Source of the DNA: Allorhodopirellula heiligendammensis
GTDB taxonomy: Bacteria; Planctomycetota; Planctomycetia; Pirellulales; Pirellulaceae
DNA length: 64,000 bases
NCBI RefSeq assembly: GCF_007860105.1
Contig: NZ_SJPU01000001.1
Coordinates: 124,001 to 188,000, forward strand
Direction: 5' to 3'
A program made the translations under genes and the position numbers. Below, piece by piece: positions 59,710-64,000 of this stretch (position 1 is the first letter of the stretch; each line of letters begins with the position of its first letter). Under the pieces are notes generated by a model. That model searched no databases, had not been told where the DNA came from, and saw only the letters and a list, made by a program, of their open reading frames with translations.

Positions 59710-62700
59710 TCAGAGCAGGCGTGACATCGCCGCATCGATCGCCGATGACAGGTCGGTCTGCTCATCGGGTTCGTCATCGACTTGCTGAGCAGCGACGAGT
59801 CGGTCGAGGACGTCCGCATCGATACTGATTGATGCACTCGCATCGACCCACTTGTCCTCACTATCGAAGACCTCGATGGGAGCCGCGACGGCACCATCGG
59901 GTGTGGAGTTCGCGGAGGACGGCGTATCAACCGCTATTGGCACAGCATCAGTCGATTGCGATGTCGCCAAACCGACGGGTACCGACGCGGTGGGCACTGG
60001 TGTCGTCGAACTCGATACCGCCAATGGTTCACTGGTTCCGCCGGTCGTGTCACGACGGTTCAGCTCATTGATGACCTGCAGCACATCGAGTTCTGAGATC
60101 ACCCGGTTGCCGGAGACATCAAAATAGCCAGCCCCGTACTCGTTCCCATCGGACGACAGATAGGTGCCTGGAGGTACTGGATCGTCGGTCTGAACAATCA
60201 AATCCTCTGCGGTAGGAATGGTCGCTCCCGATGCAACCGCGTCGGAGTTTCGATTCAGGAAGTTGATGATCAACAATGCATCGAGCGCCGAAACAGATCC
60301 GTCGTCATTGACGTCATACCGCACATCTGGATTTTGCAGACGACTAGCGACGACCTGGATACTGACCGTCGCGACGCCACTGCGTCGACCACGGGTATCG
60401 GCGACAGAATACTCGAACGAATCCCGTCCGGTAAATCCGACCGTGGGCGTGTATCGGACCGTGCCATCGGGAAGCGTCGTGACAGTTCCGGCGGCGGGCT
60501 CGGACTCAATCTGCACGCTCGTCAGATCGAAATCATCTGCTGGATCGGTATCCAGATCATTATCGAGGACACGGATGACGATCGATTCACCGGTGTAAGC
60601 TAGGCCGGTATCATCGCGAACGATCGGAGCAACGTTGGGACTGATCTCCACCCGTCCCTCCTGGCTGATCGCACCGAGATCATCTTCGACGGTGTATCGG
60701 AACTCATCCTGACCAGGAAATCCGGTGAATGGCGTGTAGACAATCGCTCCGGTATTGGGATCGACCGTCACACTGCCGAACGCAGGTTGGCTGGTTATCT
60801 TCAACGTGCTCGGGACGATGGTGCCGTCGATATCTTCGTCATTGGAGAGGACATCAATGGTGGTTGGTCCCGTCGGGCTCAGCGTCGGCTTGTTAGGATT
60901 CACTGTCGGTGCGTCATTGACGCCGGACACGTTCACAGTGACGAGCACACTGTTGCTAGCACGATTTGGTGTGACGGCACGTCCCGCCTTATCAGTCACC
61001 GCATAGCTGAACGAATCAGCAAGTACGGGTGAGTCAGGTCGTAATGCCTGCAACTCGCGAGACTCCGTTGGATCGTAGGTGACAATCCCCGTAATGGGAT
61101 CGAAGCGTACCACGGCCCCTCGCAAGCTGCGTTGGACCAAAGGCATGGACAACTTCAACTCATCGGGATCGGCGTCGTTGAGATCCGCATCGATATCATT
61201 GGCGAGCAGGCGAGCGGCCGGAATCGTTAAGATCGTGTCCTCGTTCGTTGGCTCGAGTTGGTCGCCGACGGGAACCGGGAAATCATTAACGGGCGTCACG
61301 ACGATGCTGAGGGTCACCGCGGCACTCTGGGCTCCCTCGGAATCGATGGCGATCACTTGCACCCGAGCCGTACCGTTGGCGTTGGCAGCCGGTGTGAACG
61401 TGAGCACTCCAGTGCTGGAGATTTCTGGCTGGCCGTCCGTTGTGAACAGTGCCGCGTCACTCGGAGCAACCGGTGTGACAGTGAACGACACCCCTTGGTT
61501 GATCTCGTCGGCGGGTCCCGGCGAAATACTGGTGGCCCAGGTTGACGAATACGGACCGCGGTCTTCGAACACGGTAACCGTGCCACCGGGCACGAATGCA
61601 GGTGCATCGTTGACAGGATTGACATTGATCGTGAACGTGCGGATGTCCGACTCATTGATGTCTCCATTGCCTAGGTTATCAGGACCATCATCAAAGAGTT
61701 GTACAGTGAACGTCGCCGTCCCGTTGGCATTTGGAGCCAGCGTGTAGTGCAACGATGCCGTTCCACCGGCGTTCACCACCGCACTGGGGGCGACGGTGAA
61801 CAAGTCCAATCCACCATCGATCGAAACAATTTCGAAATTTAACGCTTGACCGGGAGGGCCGATTTCATCATCCGCACCGGGAGGTCCGGCTTGGACATTG
61901 GTCGCCCAGTTCTCAATCGTGACCACACCGCGTCCGTCGCCGGTATTGGTGTCCTCGTCACTCGTCACATCGCCCGCACCACTGAACTGAGGGGCATCGT
62001 TAACGGGTAACACATTGAAGGTAACTGTCCCGGTCGCGACTTGAGGATCGGCCGCAGCGGTGCCTCCCGTTCCGACGGGTACGGTTACACCGTTGTCGGT
62101 GACGGTGTAGTTGAAGCTGTCTGGACCAACGTAATTGTCACGTGGCGTATACCGGAAATAAGGACTTCCAGTGGTCGGCGTGATCAGTTGCAGCGTTCCA
62201 CCCTGTGCCGTCGTGACGGGGATGGGCTGCGTCAGAGATAACGTTTGGTTTCCACCAGGAACGATGTTCGCCGCTTCGTTGTCGGGACCGACCAAGAACA
62301 CATCGAGCAGACCCGGCGACGTACCGTCTCCGTTGACGAGAACATTTTGCGAGCCGCCTTCGGAAAGATTGAAGCTCAACGGGTTGGTAGCGGGCGTGTT
62401 GAACTCCGGTGCAATGACCGGACGATCGTTGACCGGTCTAACGTCAATCGTCAGGGTGGCAGGAATCGAGGTATTCAAGTCACCACGACTGCTGTCGGAA
62501 CTGCCATTGTCAGTGAGGACGACTGAGAATTGGAACGTGCCATACACATCTTTAGCCGGTTTATAGCGAAGCTGCCCCTGCAGATCCACTGTCGGCATGA
62601 CGTCAAAGTATTGTGCCGCGTCAGCATCATCAAACGACAAGCTCGACACATCAAAGGTCAATTGTTGGCCTTGGCCGGAATTGATTTCATCAAACGCTGA

Positions 62701-64000
62701 CTGTGCCGGCCCTGCTGAAATTCCAAATGCAAATCCGTTGATGACCTGTTCAGATCCATCTTCGGAGACCTCATACTGCAAATCAAGTGTCGAGAACTCA
62801 GGCCGATCGTTGACCGGATTGAGATTGAGTTCGACCACCGACGTCGACGTGCGACGGTCCTGTACCAAGGATTGCGTGTCGAGCGAATACGTTTCACCAT
62901 CGCCGGGATTGTCGTCCCGAACGGTGTATTCGAAGGAGTCAACGGCACCGTTGAAATTATTGAAGTCTTTCGGTGGCGTATACAACAGGCCGATCAGCAG
63001 CGGATTGCCGTTGGCATCAACCTCGGTGTTCGAGAATCTGCGTGTCAGAGTCCCGCCCAGCTTTGTCTTGTCGGGGAAATCAAAGAGCTCAAGGATCTGG
63101 GCGCCACCGGTAGGTGCATCCGCAGTTCCATCCATCGATTCATTGGCTGGCCCGACATCATACACGTCAAGCAGTCCGAGGCGGGTGTAATCGCCCACCA
63201 CAACGGTACCGGCGATGTCACTCGGCAGTGCGATGTTCTTGTCGACGGGGATGAAGTAGCCGCCCGTGAGGACCTCGCCAGGCTGGCTCGGATCGGGACG
63301 CGTGTTGTCTTCTCGCAGCGTGTAGCGGATCGTCGCTTGATCGTTGAATCCATCGCCGTCGGTATCCGTCCCCGTCGTGACGCTATAGGCCTCGTCCGGG
63401 TCGGCGGAATCGGAGGATCCCGCGATGGCCGGATCGATGCGAGGTCGGTCATTGACCGGACGCACACTGATGGTGACGAATTGCGGGTCTGAAAGCGATG
63501 TCGGATCGTTCACTTCGAACGCAACAATCTTGTACACCAGCTGGCCGATTTGATCCGGTGCCGGGAAGACGGTCAGTGAGCCTTCGGTATCCCCAGGCGT
63601 ATAGTTGATGACCGGCATCGAGTCCATGATGGACGGGTCGCCCGAAACCAGTTCAGGTTCAAGGAAATCAACTTGCTGATTCTGAACTTCGTCAAATGCG
63701 TCATCAGGCCCAGCAAAAATCTGCGATACGAAGTCCGGAATCGTCGTGGACGAGCGATCATCTCGCTCCAGTACTTCGACCGAGAGTTGACCGTTGAAGG
63801 TAGGCGCATCGTTGGCCGCGGCCACGGTGATCGTCAGAGTACCTGATTCAGAGACCTCTGCTGGTAGATTCTCGACGCTCGCAGGACTTGGGATCGTCGT
63901 CTTACCGTCATCGATGATCTTATAGCTCAACAACTCACTTGGCGCGAACGGCAACTCTTCGTTGTAGTTCAACGGTGGCGTGTAGGTGATGTTGCTGAAG
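59710..64000 (-). CDS. Giant cadherin/Ig-like repeat protein with C-terminal dockerin (N-terminus beyond window)
   Basis: Over 1,420 residues are in the window and the frame remains open at base 64000, so the N-terminus is missing. It is built of about 100-residue beta-sandwich repeats with the pattern NDAP..FS/NDRP.., ..G..YTP...F.G.DSF.Y.V.D. This is the Ig/cadherin-like (VCBS-, CADG-like) style of large planctomycete surface proteins. Near the C-terminus are calcium-loop pairs of a dockerin type I (VNDDGSVSALDALLIINFLN and VSGNRVISELDVLQVINELN). Probably secreted or surface bound, in adhesion or a complex of enzymes. Confidence 0.9.
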   Translation of the reverse strand, partial: FSNITYTPPLNYNEELPFAPSELLSYKIIDDGKTTIPSPASVENLPAEVSESGTLTITVAAANDAPTFNGQLSVEVLERDDRSSTTIPDFVSQIFAGPDDAFDEVQNQQVDFLEPELVSGDPSIMDSMPVINYTPGDTEGSLTVFPAPDQIGQLVYKIVAFEVNDPTSLSDPQFVTISVRPVNDRPRIDPAIAGSSDSADPDEAYSVTTGTDTDGDGFNDQATIRYTLREDNTRPDPSQPGEVLTGGYFIPVDKNIALPSDIAGTVVVGDYTRLGLLDVYDVGPANESMDGTADAPTGGAQILELFDFPDKTKLGGTLTRRFSNTEVDANGNPLLIGLLYTPPKDFNNFNGAVDSFEYTVRDDNPGDGETYSLDTQSLVQDRRTSTSVVELNLNPVNDRPEFSTLDLQYEVSEDGSEQVINGFAFGISAGPAQSAFDEINSGQGQQLTFDVSSLSFDDADAAQYFDVMPTVDLQGQLRYKPAKDVYGTFQFSVVLTDNGSSDSSRGDLNTSIPATLTIDVRPVNDRPVIAPEFNTPATNPLSFNLSEGGSQNVLVNGDGTSPGLLDVFLVGPDNEAANIVPGGNQTLSLTQPIPVTTAQGGTLQLITPTTGSPYFRYTPRDNYVGPDSFNYTVTDNGVTVPVGTGGTAAADPQVATGTVTFNVLPVNDAPQFSGAGDVTSDEDTNTGDGRGVVTIENWATNVQAGPPGADDEIGPPGQALNFEIVSIDGGLDLFTVAPSAVVNAGGTASLHYTLAPNANGTATFTVQLFDDGPDNLGNGDINESDIRTFTINVNPVNDAPAFVPGGTVTVFEDRGPYSSTWATSISPGPADEINQGVSFTVTPVAPSDAALFTTDGQPEISSTGVLTFTPAANANGTARVQVIAIDSEGAQSAAVTLSIVVTPVNDFPVPVGDQLEPTNEDTILTIPAARLLANDIDADLNDADPDELKLSMPLVQRSLRGAVVRFDPITGIVTYDPTESRELQALRPDSPVLADSFSYAVTDKAGRAVTPNRASNSVLVTVNVSGVNDAPTVNPNKPTLSPTGPTTIDVLSNDEDIDGTIVPSTLKITSQPAFGSVTVDPNTGAIVYTPFTGFPGQDEFRYTVEDDLGAISQEGRVEISPNVAPIVRDDTGLAYTGESIVIRVLDNDLDTDPADDFDLTSVQIESEPAAGTVTTLPDGTVRYTPTVGFTGRDSFEYSVADTRGRRSGVATVSIQVVASRLQNPDVRYDVNDDGSVSALDALLIINFLNRNSDAVASGATIPTAEDLIVQTDDPVPPGTYLSSDGNEYGAGYFDVSGNRVISELDVLQVINELNRRDTTGGTSEPLAVSSSTTPVPTASVPVGLATSQSTDAVPIAVDTPSSANSTPDGAVAAPIEVFDSEDKWVDASASISIDADVLDRLVAAQQVDDEPDEQTDLSSAIDAAMSRLL

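Overview
The window looks like a planctomycete chromosome, probably Pirellulaceae or Rhodopirellula-like. The evidence is high GC, a giant cadherin/Ig-like protein ending in dockerin-type repeats, a sulfatase-rich-bacterium style set of carbohydrate genes, and tyrosine-recombinase and small zinc-ribbon protein types I associate with planctomycetes. The assignment is an inference; no rRNA or other marker gene is present.

Bases 1-18.6 kb are host chromosome. At the left edge is a type I-G (formerly I-U) CRISPR-Cas effector operon on the + strand: the C-terminal part of cas3 with its HD nuclease domain, csx17 (large subunit), csb1 (cas7) and csb2 (cas5-cas6 fusion). No adaptation genes and no CRISPR array follow it in the window. 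Next come a GT4 glycosyltransferase, a GH71/99-like secreted protein, fmt and def (overlapping), a two-domain fasciclin protein, a secreted FAD oxidoreductase with a Golvesin/Xly-like C-terminus, a GH32-like protein, a sugar-phosphate isomerase-like TIM barrel, a NUDIX hydrolase, thioredoxin and tRNA-Cys.

Bases 18,660-58,966 are a prophage of about 40.3 kb integrated in a tRNA-Lys(CTT) gene. A 42-bp direct repeat (the 5' part of the tRNA) marks attL, and the intact tRNA lies at attR next to the tyrosine integrase. Almost the whole prophage, 54.1 kb down to 19.2 kb, reads leftward. From right to left this is: a regulator and early cassette of small overlapping genes; a replication module (5'-3' exonuclease, sliding-clamp-like protein, a replication-initiator-like protein whose gene carries an 11-bp iteron array); a hairpin-rich AT-rich noncoding stretch with a 23-codon membrane peptide that has a perfect Shine-Dalgarno; tail-spike-like and structural proteins; terminase, portal, protease-capsid fusion, connector and tail-tube genes; tail chaperones with a probable -1 frameshift; tape measure; distal tail; and finally lipoproteins, small membrane proteins and a DNA methyltransferase ending at an intrinsic terminator.

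Between the divergent regulatory region (54.1-54.3 kb) and the integrase, four or five genes read rightward: a zinc-finger protein paralogous to its divergent neighbour (a possible CI/Cro-like pair), a zinc-ribbon/membrane/BamE-like protein, a tandem TerB-like plus BRCT protein, a zinc-knuckle TIR-domain protein, and an unknown protein. This looks like a lysogenic-conversion, possibly anti-phage, module. A 10-bp operator-like word is shared by the divergent region and the TIR promoter region.

Two families of short repeats, a CGTG-rich inverted repeat with 10 copies and a GCGCTAGCCCCGG element with 8 copies, occur only inside the prophage in this window. Right of the prophage lie tRNA-Lys with its terminator, tRNA-Leu(TAA) on the - strand, and the partial giant dockerin protein.
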